Assembly (NCBI GenBank): GCA_025358155.1
Contig: JANYKR010000105.1
Location: forward strand, 1-34,430
Length of the DNA: 34,430 nt
From: Betaproteobacteria bacterium
Lineage (GTDB): Bacteria; Pseudomonadota; Gammaproteobacteria; Burkholderiales; Burkholderiaceae_C
Direction of reading: 5' to 3'
Shown here: positions 10,004 to 19,141 of the stretch, one piece after another
Numbering within the stretch: position 1 is the stretch's first letter
Layout of the letters: the number at the start of each line of letters is the position of its first letter
Position numbers and translations under genes: made by a program
Notes under the pieces: model-generated
What the model was told of the DNA's origin: nothing
Database searches by the model: none
Seen by the model: the letters and a program-made list of their open reading frames with translations, nothing else

Positions 10004-10744
10004 TCAGGCCACACGTCCGGTGTAGGCCGCCAGCAGCCGCACGTCGGGGATGTGCACATCGCGCTTGTCGATGCGCACCAGGCCGGCCGCTTCGAGTTCG
10101 TGCAGCACGCGCGAGAAGTACTCGGGCGTCAGCGACAGGCGCGACGCGATGGTGGCCTTGCTGACGGGCAGCGACACCGTGACGGCAGCCCCGTCGGTGG
10201 CGTCATCGGAGGCCTGGTCGCGCAGCAGGTAGCCGATGATGCGCTGCATGCCGCTGTGCAGCGCGTAGGCCTCGACATCGCTGACCAGGCCGTGCAGCCG
10301 GCGCGAGATGCCCGCCAGCATGCGCAGCGCAAAACGCGGGTCACGCTCGATCCCGCCTACCACGGCGTCTTTTTGCACCGTCAGCAACAGGGTGTCGGTC
10401 AGGGCCTGGGCGCTGATGATGTAGGGCCTGCCCATGAACATCAGCGCCTCGGCAAAGCTGTTGCCCGGGCCCACCAGTTCGATGACTTTTTCCTGGCCGT
10501 AGGGCGACAAGGCGAACAGCTTGACCTGCCCGGTGACGGTGACATGAAATTCGTTGCAGGGTTCACCCACGCGGAAGATGCTTTGCCCACGCACCAGCCG
10601 GCGCAGCTGGCAGCCGGTGGCCAGGCGCTCCAGCTCGATCCGGTCGAGGTCACTGAACAGGGGCAGCACCGACAGGTAGCGCGGCAGATCGAAGGCTCGG
10701 ATGTCCAGGGGCGGCTCCTGCAGATGAGACGCCGTTTCCAGCAA
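10004..10744 (-). CDS. dnr: Crp/Fnr-family regulator of Dnr/Nnr type
   Basis: A 246-residue transcription activator: N-terminal cyclic-nucleotide-binding-like domain (about 22-145), dimer helix (about 150-175) and C-terminal winged helix (about 190-235). The recognition helix contains E208-Y-F-S211-R212, the E-x-x-S-R pattern that in Fnr reads TTGA half sites, which fits the three boxes in this window. Only two cysteines (C45, C63) are present, so it has no Fnr-type 4Fe-4S sensor; NO sensing as in Dnr is inferred. No ATG is available; a TTG at 10744 is the likely start. It begins 36 bp after norD and is probably co-transcribed with nor, giving autoregulation. Confidence 0.85.
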   Translation of the reverse strand: MLETASHLQEPPLDIRAFDLPRYLSVLPLFSDLDRIELERLATGCQLRRLVRGQSIFRVGEPCNEFHVTVTGQVKLFALSPYGQEKVIELVGPGNSFAEALMFMGRPYIISAQALTDTLLLTVQKDAVVGGIERDPRFALRMLAGISRRLHGLVSDVEAYALHSGMQRIIGYLLRDQASDDATDGAAVTVSLPVSKATIASRLSLTPEYFSRVLHELEAAGLVRIDKRDVHIPDVRLLAAYTGRVA

Positions 10745-10780
10745 CGGCGATCGTGCCTCGAATTGTCGCAGGTCGAGTTG

Positions 10781-12610
10781 TCAGCGCGTCAGCCGGGCGT
10801 ACACCGCCGCCAGCCGCAGCGGCAGCTCGGCCGGCCGCCGCACATGGGCCCAGCCCTGGCGGCCGAACAGGTAAGGCAGGTAGGCATGTGCTTGCTCGTC
10901 GATGCTCAGGCAGAAGGGCAGCAGGCCGGCGGCGCGCGCTTGCAGCACGGCGTGGCGCGTGTCTTCCAGGCCCCAGCGGCCCTCGTAGACATCGATGTCA
11001 TTGGGCTTGCCATCGGTCAGGATGAGCAGCAGGCGCTGGCGCTCGGCCCGCAAGGCCATGCGCTGGGTTGCCAGCCGCAGCGCGGCGCCCAGCCGGGTGT
11101 AGTAGCCGGGCTTGATGGCCCCTACGCGCGCCGCCACTGCCGCTGACCAGGGTTCGTCAAAACCCTTGAGGTGCTGCATGCGGACATGGCTGCGCCCCAC
11201 CGAGCTGAAACCGAGCATGGCGAACGCGTCGCCGTTGCCGTGCAAGGCCTGGGCGAATACGTAGAGCGCGTCGCGGATGACGTCGATGATGCGTTGCTCG
11301 TCATTGGCGTAAGTGTCAGTCGACAGCGACAGGTCTGCCAGCAGCAGTGTGGCCAGCGAGCGTTCGCCGCGAACAGCGCGGGCGAAAACCGGTGGATCGC
11401 CCGGCACGCGCGCGGCGCGCGACGCGCCGGCATGGCGCACCCAGGCATCGATGTCGAGCTGTTCGCCGTCGGTGCAGCCGCGCAACCAGCGAGGTGCGGC
11501 GCGCTGCACTTCAAGCCGCTGGCGCACGCGCCGGGCCGTAGCACACAAGGCCGGTGGCGGCAGCCAGGGCACGCCCGGACGCGCCACCACGGTCAGCACG
11601 CGGCAGTGGTCGACGCGCAGCCGCTGCTGCTTCCAGTCCCATTCGGGCAAGGCCTCACCGGCGCCTAGCGGCAGGTCGTCGGCGCTGGCGCTGGGCAGGT
11701 CAAGATCGAATTTGACGCGCGACGCCGGCGCGGCACCACCGCGCGAGAGAGTCAGCTGCTCCATGTCGTCGGCGGCCTCGTTGGCCTGACCGTCGTCCTG
11801 GTCGTCGGCGGCGCGGTCCATCGACACATGCTCGCTCCAGCTCTTGAGCGACTCGGCGCGTGAGGGCAGCAGCAAGGGCGCGCGGCCGCTGCTGGGCTCG
11901 GCGCGGCGGGTGCGACGACGTGTGGCGCTCGCCGCAGCGCGTGCCGCAGCGGCGTGGTCTTGCGGCTTGCCGGCCGGCGGTGCTGTCGGGCCCGAGGCTG
12001 CGACCGCTGCGGGCAGCGCCTCCAGCCACAGCCACACTGGCGCCACATCGGTGGGCAGGATGGCGGCGCTGCGCTTGTGCTGGCCAGCCAGCGCGGCCCG
12101 CACGGCGGTCTCTGCCACGGCGGCCTCGCCGCGCAGCGTGTGCAGCGCAGGACGCTGCGCGAGATGCGCGGCGAGCAAACGCTGCCAGCGAGGCCGCAGG
12201 CCCGGGCAGCGCTCCAGCACCTGCGCGGTGGCCGCCAGGTTGCCGTCGATCCAGTCGCCACCCGGCTCGAAGGCCGCCGCCAGCGCAGCCAACCAGAGGT
12301 AGAGGTCGCGGTTCAGCGCGGCGTCGTCGAACAGCGCAATCAGCGGTGGCAGCGCCAGCGTCTCGCCGTCGAGCCGGCTGACGCTTGCCCGCAGGCCGCT
12401 GCCCGCAAGCCGCTGCCACCAGCCACGCGGTCCGCCGATGCGCGCCAGCCCGGCCGGCACCACCCGCACGCCCGGCGCACCGCCCGCTGCGCGGAACAGC
12501 AGGCCGACCGGCCGCAGCACCGAAGCCAGCGTGACGCCCTGCGCCTCGAACGACCGGTCGGCTGCCCGGGTGGCCAGACGGTGCCAGCGCTCGCCTATCC
12601 ACTCTTCCAT
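10781..12610 (-). CDS. norD: Nitric oxide reductase activation protein NorD
   Basis: Accessory protein for activation of cytochrome c-dependent NO reductase, acting with the AAA+ ATPase NorQ. The 609-residue product has a long poorly conserved N-terminal part, an acidic and Arg-rich middle, and a C-terminal von Willebrand factor A domain. That domain has a MIDAS-type DLSLSTDTY motif, LILTDGKPNDIDVYEGRWG and a typical end (LPFCLSIDEQAHAYLPYLFG). It is separated from the upstream ferredoxin-like gene by 77 bp containing a repeat element, and is followed closely by dnr. Confidence 0.9.
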   Translation of the reverse strand: MEEWIGERWHRLATRAADRSFEAQGVTLASVLRPVGLLFRAAGGAPGVRVVPAGLARIGGPRGWWQRLAGSGLRASVSRLDGETLALPPLIALFDDAALNRDLYLWLAALAAAFEPGGDWIDGNLAATAQVLERCPGLRPRWQRLLAAHLAQRPALHTLRGEAAVAETAVRAALAGQHKRSAAILPTDVAPVWLWLEALPAAVAASGPTAPPAGKPQDHAAAARAAASATRRRTRRAEPSSGRAPLLLPSRAESLKSWSEHVSMDRAADDQDDGQANEAADDMEQLTLSRGGAAPASRVKFDLDLPSASADDLPLGAGEALPEWDWKQQRLRVDHCRVLTVVARPGVPWLPPPALCATARRVRQRLEVQRAAPRWLRGCTDGEQLDIDAWVRHAGASRAARVPGDPPVFARAVRGERSLATLLLADLSLSTDTYANDEQRIIDVIRDALYVFAQALHGNGDAFAMLGFSSVGRSHVRMQHLKGFDEPWSAAVAARVGAIKPGYYTRLGAALRLATQRMALRAERQRLLLILTDGKPNDIDVYEGRWGLEDTRHAVLQARAAGLLPFCLSIDEQAHAYLPYLFGRQGWAHVRRPAELPLRLAAVYARLTR

Positions 12611-12612
12611 GC

Positions 12613-12661
12613 CTCAGCCCGCGCTGGGCCGCTCCCGAGCGGGCTGAGCGCCCCTTGGGGG
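12613..12661. repeat. REP-like palindromic element inside the nor operon
   Basis: A perfect 10-bp inverted repeat (CTCAGCCCGC at 12613-12622 and its complement at 12639-12648, 16-nt loop) is followed by CCCCTTGGGG (12651-12660) and a CAGTGAGCTGGGGG tail. This layout resembles an extragenic palindrome that I recall as widespread in Burkholderiales genomes; identity as such is from memory. It fills the 77-bp gap before norD and could act as an RNA-processing or attenuation hairpin. Confidence 0.6.
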
Positions 12662-12687
12662 CCGCGAACACAGTGAGCTGGGGGTGC

Positions 12688-13692
12688 TCATGAGTCCTGC
12701 TGGCGCTGGCGAAGGGTCTCGCGCACGGCATCCAGGCCGACCTTCCACTCCAGGTTGGGCGTTCGGTGTTGCGCCGCATGCGACGTTTCGCATTCGGTGA
12801 TGCACTGTCCGCATTGCACGCAGGCGAACATCTGGCGTTTGATGTTGCGCGGCGTCAGCCGCATCGGGCAGGCGCTGTCGCAGGCTGCGCCGCCGGGCGC
12901 CTTGGTCGTGCTGCAGCTTTTGCAGTCGCGCGCACGACCGCGGTCGAAGGCGATCACCAGGGCCTTGGGGTTGGCCATCCAGGCCAGGCTCTGGAACAGA
13001 CCGACGGCGCAGCCAAAACGGCAGAACAGGTGGCGGGCGAACAAAAATTCCAGCGTGAACACCAGGCTGGCAATGCCGATGAAACGGGCCTGGTTGGGCG
13101 TCAGCGTGCCGTGCACCAGGTTGCCCCAGACCGTGGCCGGCGGCAGCAGGTAGGTCAGCAGGGTTGTCGCCCACAAGAAACCAAACACGGCGCAGGACAG
13201 CACAAAGAGCGGCCACCAGCGGCGGTCGGCTTGGCGGCCGCCGCGCGGCGTCGGACTGCGGTCCCAGAAGCTGAGCTTGCCGCTGGCGCGGTGCAGCAGG
13301 TCGTTCAGCGTCTCGACCAGCGAAAAGTGCGGGCACAGCCAGCCGCAGTACAAGCGCCCGTAGTGGTAGGCCACGGTCAGGAAGCCCACGGCCAGCAGCA
13401 CTACCGGCAAGATGCCGCGCAGCAGGATGTTGAGGGCCGCCTGCGTGGCCGTGGCCTCGCCGCGCACGAAGGCGTCGATGCCGAGTGACCAGCGAAAGCC
13501 CAGCACCCAGAGCTGCGTCTCGGTGAGATCGAAACGCAGCAGGTTGAGCGCCGGCGCCAGCAGGAAGAGCAGGAAAAAGCCGGCCTGCAGGGTGCGCCGC
13601 CAGCGCTGCAGCCGGACCAGGCGCCGGGCTTCGGGTGCGGCGGCGATTGCCGTCGCGCTTGGGCTGGCCAGTGCCGTGCCGCGCTCAGTCAC
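12688..13692 (-). CDS. Membrane-bound polyferredoxin of NapH/NosR/CcoG type in the nor operon
   Basis: A 334-residue integral membrane iron-sulfur protein. Hydrophobic segments are visible near residues 36-54, 88-108, 160-185 and 205-222. It has the paired motifs CGWLCP (C116, C120) and FCRFGC (C224, C228) typical of NapH/NosR/CcoG, then two ferredoxin-like clusters: C257-x2-C260-x10-C271-x3-C275-P and C291-x2-C294-x2-C297-x3-C301. It is shorter than CcoG (about 470 residues) and lacks its C-terminal domain. A GTG start overlaps the norQ stop by 8 bp, so the two are coupled. Its role is unknown; electron delivery or metal maturation for NO reductase is inference. Confidence 0.8.
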   Translation of the reverse strand: MTERGTALASPSATAIAAAPEARRLVRLQRWRRTLQAGFFLLFLLAPALNLLRFDLTETQLWVLGFRWSLGIDAFVRGEATATQAALNILLRGILPVVLLAVGFLTVAYHYGRLYCGWLCPHFSLVETLNDLLHRASGKLSFWDRSPTPRGGRQADRRWWPLFVLSCAVFGFLWATTLLTYLLPPATVWGNLVHGTLTPNQARFIGIASLVFTLEFLFARHLFCRFGCAVGLFQSLAWMANPKALVIAFDRGRARDCKSCSTTKAPGGAACDSACPMRLTPRNIKRQMFACVQCGQCITECETSHAAQHRTPNLEWKVGLDAVRETLRQRQQDS

Positions 13693-14497
13693 TGTCGCCG
13701 ATCATTGCTTCGACCACTTCGGCAAGCGCCGCCGCAGTGTCGCCGTCGTCGGTGAGTGCATCCACGATGGCGGCGTGGCAGGCCTGTCGCAGCGGCAGGC
13801 CGGCGGCGGCAAGCCTGGCAGCCATCACCAGCAGCCGGGTGCTGGCGGTTTCTTCGAGGTCGTGTTCGGTCAGCCGGCGCAGTGCCTGCGCCAGCTGCAC
13901 CAGGCGGGCCGCCACGGCCGGCGTGCACTGGCTTTCGGCCTCGATGATCGAGCGTTCCACGGCGGGCGTCGGGTAGCCCATCGTCAGCGCCACGAACCGC
14001 TGGCGGGTGCTTGGCTTGAGGCCCTTCAACAGATTCTGGTAGCCCGGGTTGTAGGAGATCACCAGCATGAAACCGGGCGCTGCGTGCAGCAACTCGCCGG
14101 TTCGCTCGATCGGCAACACTCGGCGGTCATCGGCCAGCGGGTGCAGCACCACCGTGGTGTCCTTGCGCGCCTCGACCACTTCGTCGAGGTAGCAGATCGC
14201 GCCGCCACGCACGGCGCGGGTCAGCGGGCCGTCGCACCACACGGTGTCGCCACCGCCGATGAGATGGCGGCCCACCAGGTCGGCGGCACTCAGGTCGTCA
14301 TGGCAGCTGACCGTGATCAGCGGGCGACCCAGCCGCGCCGCCATGTGTTCGACAAAACGCGTCTTGCCGCAGCCGGTGGGGCCCTTGATCAGCAGCGGCA
14401 GCCGGCTGGCGTGCACCTGCTCGAACAGCCGGCATTCATCGCCCTGCTCCGCGTAGAACGGGGTCGCGGCCAGTTGCCGCGCGCTGACCTGCTCCAT
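13685..14497 (-). CDS. norQ: MoxR-type AAA+ ATPase NorQ
   Basis: A cytoplasmic ATPase that, with NorD, is needed to make NorCB active, probably for insertion of the non-haem iron FeB. The 270-residue protein has Walker A GPTGCGKT (about 39-46), Walker B AICYLDEVVEARKD, the sensor region VISYNPGYQNLLKGLKPSTRQRF, and the end typical of the NorQ/CbbQ group. It starts 11 bp after norB and overlaps the polyferredoxin gene. The same family includes CbbQ/NirQ, but position directly after norB makes NorQ the best name. Confidence 0.93.
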   Translation of the reverse strand: MEQVSARQLAATPFYAEQGDECRLFEQVHASRLPLLIKGPTGCGKTRFVEHMAARLGRPLITVSCHDDLSAADLVGRHLIGGGDTVWCDGPLTRAVRGGAICYLDEVVEARKDTTVVLHPLADDRRVLPIERTGELLHAAPGFMLVISYNPGYQNLLKGLKPSTRQRFVALTMGYPTPAVERSIIEAESQCTPAVAARLVQLAQALRRLTEHDLEETASTRLLVMAARLAAAGLPLRQACHAAIVDALTDDGDTAAALAEVVEAMIGDSD

Positions 14498-14508
14498 GGG
14501 GGCAGCAA

Positions 14509-16378
<1,870 letters not shown>

Positions 16379-16437
16379 GTTGTTCTCGATGCAGTGGTGT
16401 GGACCCGAGGAGCCTAGGGATTTGCCCAGAAATTTCC

Positions 16438-16451
16438 TTGAAGCGGGTCAA
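16438..16451 (-). promoter_or_regulatory. Dnr/Fnr-type operator upstream of norC
   Basis: Read on the minus strand the site is TTGAC-CCGC-TTCAA, extended to CTTGAC..TTCAAG, with its centre about 66 bp upstream of the norC ATG. It is the third member of the box family at nirS and nirE. The rest of the 164-bp gap between norC and the GntR gene holds no gene that I can support. Confidence 0.78.
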
Positions 16452-16542
16452 GGAAGCGGGCTTTCGCCGGCAGCTCCAATCGGGGTACTGCGGGCGCTGA
16501 TCGCCAGGTGCCGGCGGCGCGGGCGTCACCCCGGCGCTTGCG

Positions 16543-17247
16543 CTACGGATTGGCCTTGCCGCGAGCGCTGGGGGGCCCGGAAGGCGCAAGGGCCTCGGCG
16601 AGCCGGTCTCTTGCACTGCCGGAGCGGGTCAGTCGTTCGTCAAGCCGGGCCGCCAGCGTGTCGATGTGCTGACGCATCAGCGTTTCGGCCTTGTCCAGAT
16701 CGCCCTCAGCCATTGCCGCGACGATTTGAGCGTGCTCGTCATTCGAGTCCTGTGCGGCCGACTGCGACTGGTACAAAGCAGACACCAGCGTGGTGCGGGC
16801 CGACAGGTCGATCATCACCCCTGTCAGGAAGCGGTTGCCGAGGCATTCGGCCAGGCAGACGTGAAAGTCTGCCAACAGCACACTGCGCGCACCGGCATCG
16901 GCGGACGCGATGTGCTTGCGCTCTTCGGCAACGTGGGCGCGCAGCTTGCGGATCACCGACTGCAGCGGCTTGCCGGCGTCGCGCAACATGCCCGGCTCGA
17001 TCACCCGCCTTGCCGCATAGGTCTGGCGCGCCTCTTCGAATGACGGCTCGACCACATACCAGCCGAGGCGGGGCCGAACCTCGACGAATCCGCGCGCCTG
17101 CAATTCCATCAGCGCCTCGCGAATCAGCGTGCGACTCACACCGAACAGGTCGGCGAGAACCCTCTCGCCCAAGCGCTCGCCTGGCCGCAGCTTGCGGTTG
17201 AGGATCGATTGAACGACCTGCTGGGCGATGGTCGATTTGATGAGCAT
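16543..17247 (-). CDS. GntR-family regulator, FadR/FCD subfamily
   Basis: A 234-residue regulator with an N-terminal winged helix (about 5-70; GERVLADLFGVSRTLIREALMELQARGFVEVRP) and a C-terminal all-helical FCD ligand domain (LLADFHVCLAECLGN, SNDEHAQIVAAMAEGD, MRQHIDTL). The histidines in DFH, DEH and RQH fit the usual FCD metal-binding pattern. It starts 55 bp after the NCS1 transporter stop on the same strand, so it probably sits in that operon and controls uptake of the transported nitrogen compound. It is a paralogue of the GntR gene at 29410. The ligand is unknown; a purine breakdown product is a reasonable guess. Confidence 0.85.
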   Translation of the reverse strand: MLIKSTIAQQVVQSILNRKLRPGERLGERVLADLFGVSRTLIREALMELQARGFVEVRPRLGWYVVEPSFEEARQTYAARRVIEPGMLRDAGKPLQSVIRKLRAHVAEERKHIASADAGARSVLLADFHVCLAECLGNRFLTGVMIDLSARTTLVSALYQSQSAAQDSNDEHAQIVAAMAEGDLDKAETLMRQHIDTLAARLDERLTRSGSARDRLAEALAPSGPPSARGKANP

Positions 17248-17302
17248 AGGCGTGCGGCGGCGCGATCTTCGTGGTTGCCGCTCTTGCGGGCGGTGTCCGA
17301 CC

Positions 17303-18763
17303 CTAAGCGCCCGCCGCGCGCACTGGCTGCTGGCGCGGACGAACCAGGGTCATGAGGTAGTAGACACTGCCGCCGATCGCCACCCCAAAGAACCAGCCGT
17401 AGGTGTTCCACCAGGCCGGCAACAGTTTGGTCAGGTTCGGCAGCAGGGTGGAGAACACCGTACCCATGCCAAACGCGATGAGTGCGTTGACGTTCCAGCC
17501 GCCCTCGTAACGGTACTCACCGTGCTCCTCGTAAAGCGCCTGGATGTTCACCTTGCCTTTGGCGACGAGATAGTAGTCGACCAGGATGACACCCAGCAGT
17601 GGGCCCATCGTGGCGCCGATGGCATTGACGAAGTGGGCTGCGTTGCCTTCCCAGGGCGCGAAGGGGTAGAGCACCAGCGCGATGATCGCGGCGATGTAGC
17701 CGCCCTTCTTGAAGCTGATCTGGCGCGGGAAGGTGTTGGAGATGTCGAACGCGGCCGAAACAAAGTTCGCCACGACATTGATACCGAGCGTGGCCACCGC
17801 GAAGGTCAGCGCCGCGATCAGTGCCAGTACCCAGCTGTCGAACTTGGCCGATATCTGCTCGGGGTGCAACAACACCTCACCGTAGACTTTGAAGGCGGCG
17901 ATGGTGGTGACACCGGCGACCAGCGAGAAGGCGATCAGGTTGACCGGCAGGCCCCACAGATTGCCCTTCTTCACCGCGTCCTTGTTCTTTGCGTAGCGCG
18001 AGAAATCGCAGAAGTTGAGGTACAGCGCTGCGAAATAGGTAACCCAGGTTGCGCCGACTGCCATCAGTGCCCAGAACGAGCCAGGCTCCCCGCTGACGCC
18101 GGCGTCCTGTGTCTTCTCGAGCAGCACGTTCATCGGGATGCCGTGGTCGAACGAGAAACCTCCGGCCTTGACACACAGCCCGATCGCCAAGATCAACATC
18201 GCCACCCACACTGCCGGACCGGCCCAGTCCTGGAACTTGCGCACCGTCTCCATGCCCTTCTGGATGATCAGCAACTGCAGCGCCCAGATCACGACGTAGC
18301 ACATCACCTCAAGCCCCGAATGGCCGAGAAAGTGGTTGGTCTTGTGGAACTCGAGAGCGGCATCGTTGCGGATCAGCAGCGCGACCATCGCACCTGATGC
18401 CGCCGCGGTTTGAGCGCCGTACCAGAAACACGCCACGATTGCCCTGATGACCGCTGCCAGATTGGCGCCCCACACGCCAAAAGAGGCGCGAGCCAGCACC
18501 GGGTAAGGCACGCCGGTCTTCTCGCCGGCGTAGCCGATGAGGTTCATCAGGACGAAGATGATCAGCGAACCCAGGCCGATCGCAATCACAAAGTTGAGAA
18601 AGCTGCCGCACAGCAGAAACAAGCTTGCAGCGAGGTAGTAGCCCCACAGGCTGTGCACGTCCGAAGTCCAGACGTTGAAGATGCTGAAGGCCCCCCAGTT
18701 GCGCTCCTTGGCGGGCGCGAGGTCCTCGTTGTACAGGCCGGGTGAAGGATTGCGGATGTCCAT
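17303..18763 (-). CDS. NCS1-family nucleobase/allantoin-type transporter
   Basis: A cation-coupled inner-membrane importer of the NCS1 family (Mhp1, PucI, CodB relatives), 486 residues with about 12 hydrophobic segments. Family features are the N-terminal NEDLAPAKERNWGAFSIFNVW, the helix-1 region DVHSLWGYYLAASLF, GVPYPVLARASFGVWGAN, and the late MGPLLGVILVDYYLV segment. ATG 18763 (MDIRNPSPG) is preferred because GAGGAG lies about 9 bp upstream; the longer version starting at 18808 has no such site. The substrate cannot be read directly; allantoin, hydantoin, uracil or another ring compound are options. The purine cluster nearby favours allantoin or a relative. Confidence 0.85.
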   Translation of the reverse strand: MDIRNPSPGLYNEDLAPAKERNWGAFSIFNVWTSDVHSLWGYYLAASLFLLCGSFLNFVIAIGLGSLIIFVLMNLIGYAGEKTGVPYPVLARASFGVWGANLAAVIRAIVACFWYGAQTAAASGAMVALLIRNDAALEFHKTNHFLGHSGLEVMCYVVIWALQLLIIQKGMETVRKFQDWAGPAVWVAMLILAIGLCVKAGGFSFDHGIPMNVLLEKTQDAGVSGEPGSFWALMAVGATWVTYFAALYLNFCDFSRYAKNKDAVKKGNLWGLPVNLIAFSLVAGVTTIAAFKVYGEVLLHPEQISAKFDSWVLALIAALTFAVATLGINVVANFVSAAFDISNTFPRQISFKKGGYIAAIIALVLYPFAPWEGNAAHFVNAIGATMGPLLGVILVDYYLVAKGKVNIQALYEEHGEYRYEGGWNVNALIAFGMGTVFSTLLPNLTKLLPAWWNTYGWFFGVAIGGSVYYLMTLVRPRQQPVRAAGA

Positions 18764-18802
18764 GGGTTCATCTCCTCGGTTTGGGAAAGCCACCAGCAGC
18801 TT

Positions 18803-18837
18803 TTGCATGCCAACTGGTATGCAAATAGTGTATGCAC
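18803..18837 (-). promoter_or_regulatory. Operator-like inverted repeats upstream of the NCS1 gene
   Basis: A 22-bp imperfect palindrome (18803-18824) has arms TTGCAT and ATGCAA around CCAACTGG. It is followed by GTGTATGCAC (18828-18837). The second element differs at a single base from GTGTATACAC within the palindrome beside the other GntR gene (29363-29372). Both lie 40-75 bp upstream of the transporter start, as expected for a GntR-FCD operator. Binding by either GntR protein is inference. Confidence 0.6.
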
Positions 18838-19141
18838 ATTATTCGGTGCGCAAGTACGGGTTTTCCAGCGGGATTGGGCGACTCAACCGCAACTCGGAAT
18901 TGACTGCACGCGACGCAATGACCTCGGGTGCTGCGATCGAGTGGCGCTGCGGCAGTGGCACGCTTAGTCCACCATGGCTGGCAGGCAGCGCAGGCCCTTG
19001 TGGCGGCCGGGCGAGGCCATCGCGGTCACGCCGCGCGCTGCCTCGGGCGGTACGGTGGAGGCCTGCGGAGGGCGAGCAACTCAATGCCGAGGACTTTGCT
19101 GACCCGGCGCAGGGCCGTCAGCCGTCACTGCGGCATGCGCC
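18838..19141. other. Gap between pyk and the NCS1 promoter, no gene seen
   Basis: About 300 bp without a supportable gene. A weak GGCGCA...TGCGCC inverted repeat (19106-19111 and 19136-19141) lies immediately downstream of the pyk stop and may help end transcription. The short open frames here have no recognisable product or ribosome site. Confidence 0.5.

Noticed and set aside
9110-11146. 678-codon plus-strand frame across nirE, dnr and norD
   Set aside because: It spans three well-supported minus-strand genes and has Gln/His/Arg-rich composition without any motif, so it is a frame shadow.
18839-19084. 81-codon minus-strand frame in the gap after pyk
   Set aside because: It has Arg/Pro/Ser-rich composition, no clear ribosome site and no known family; it is more likely non-coding.
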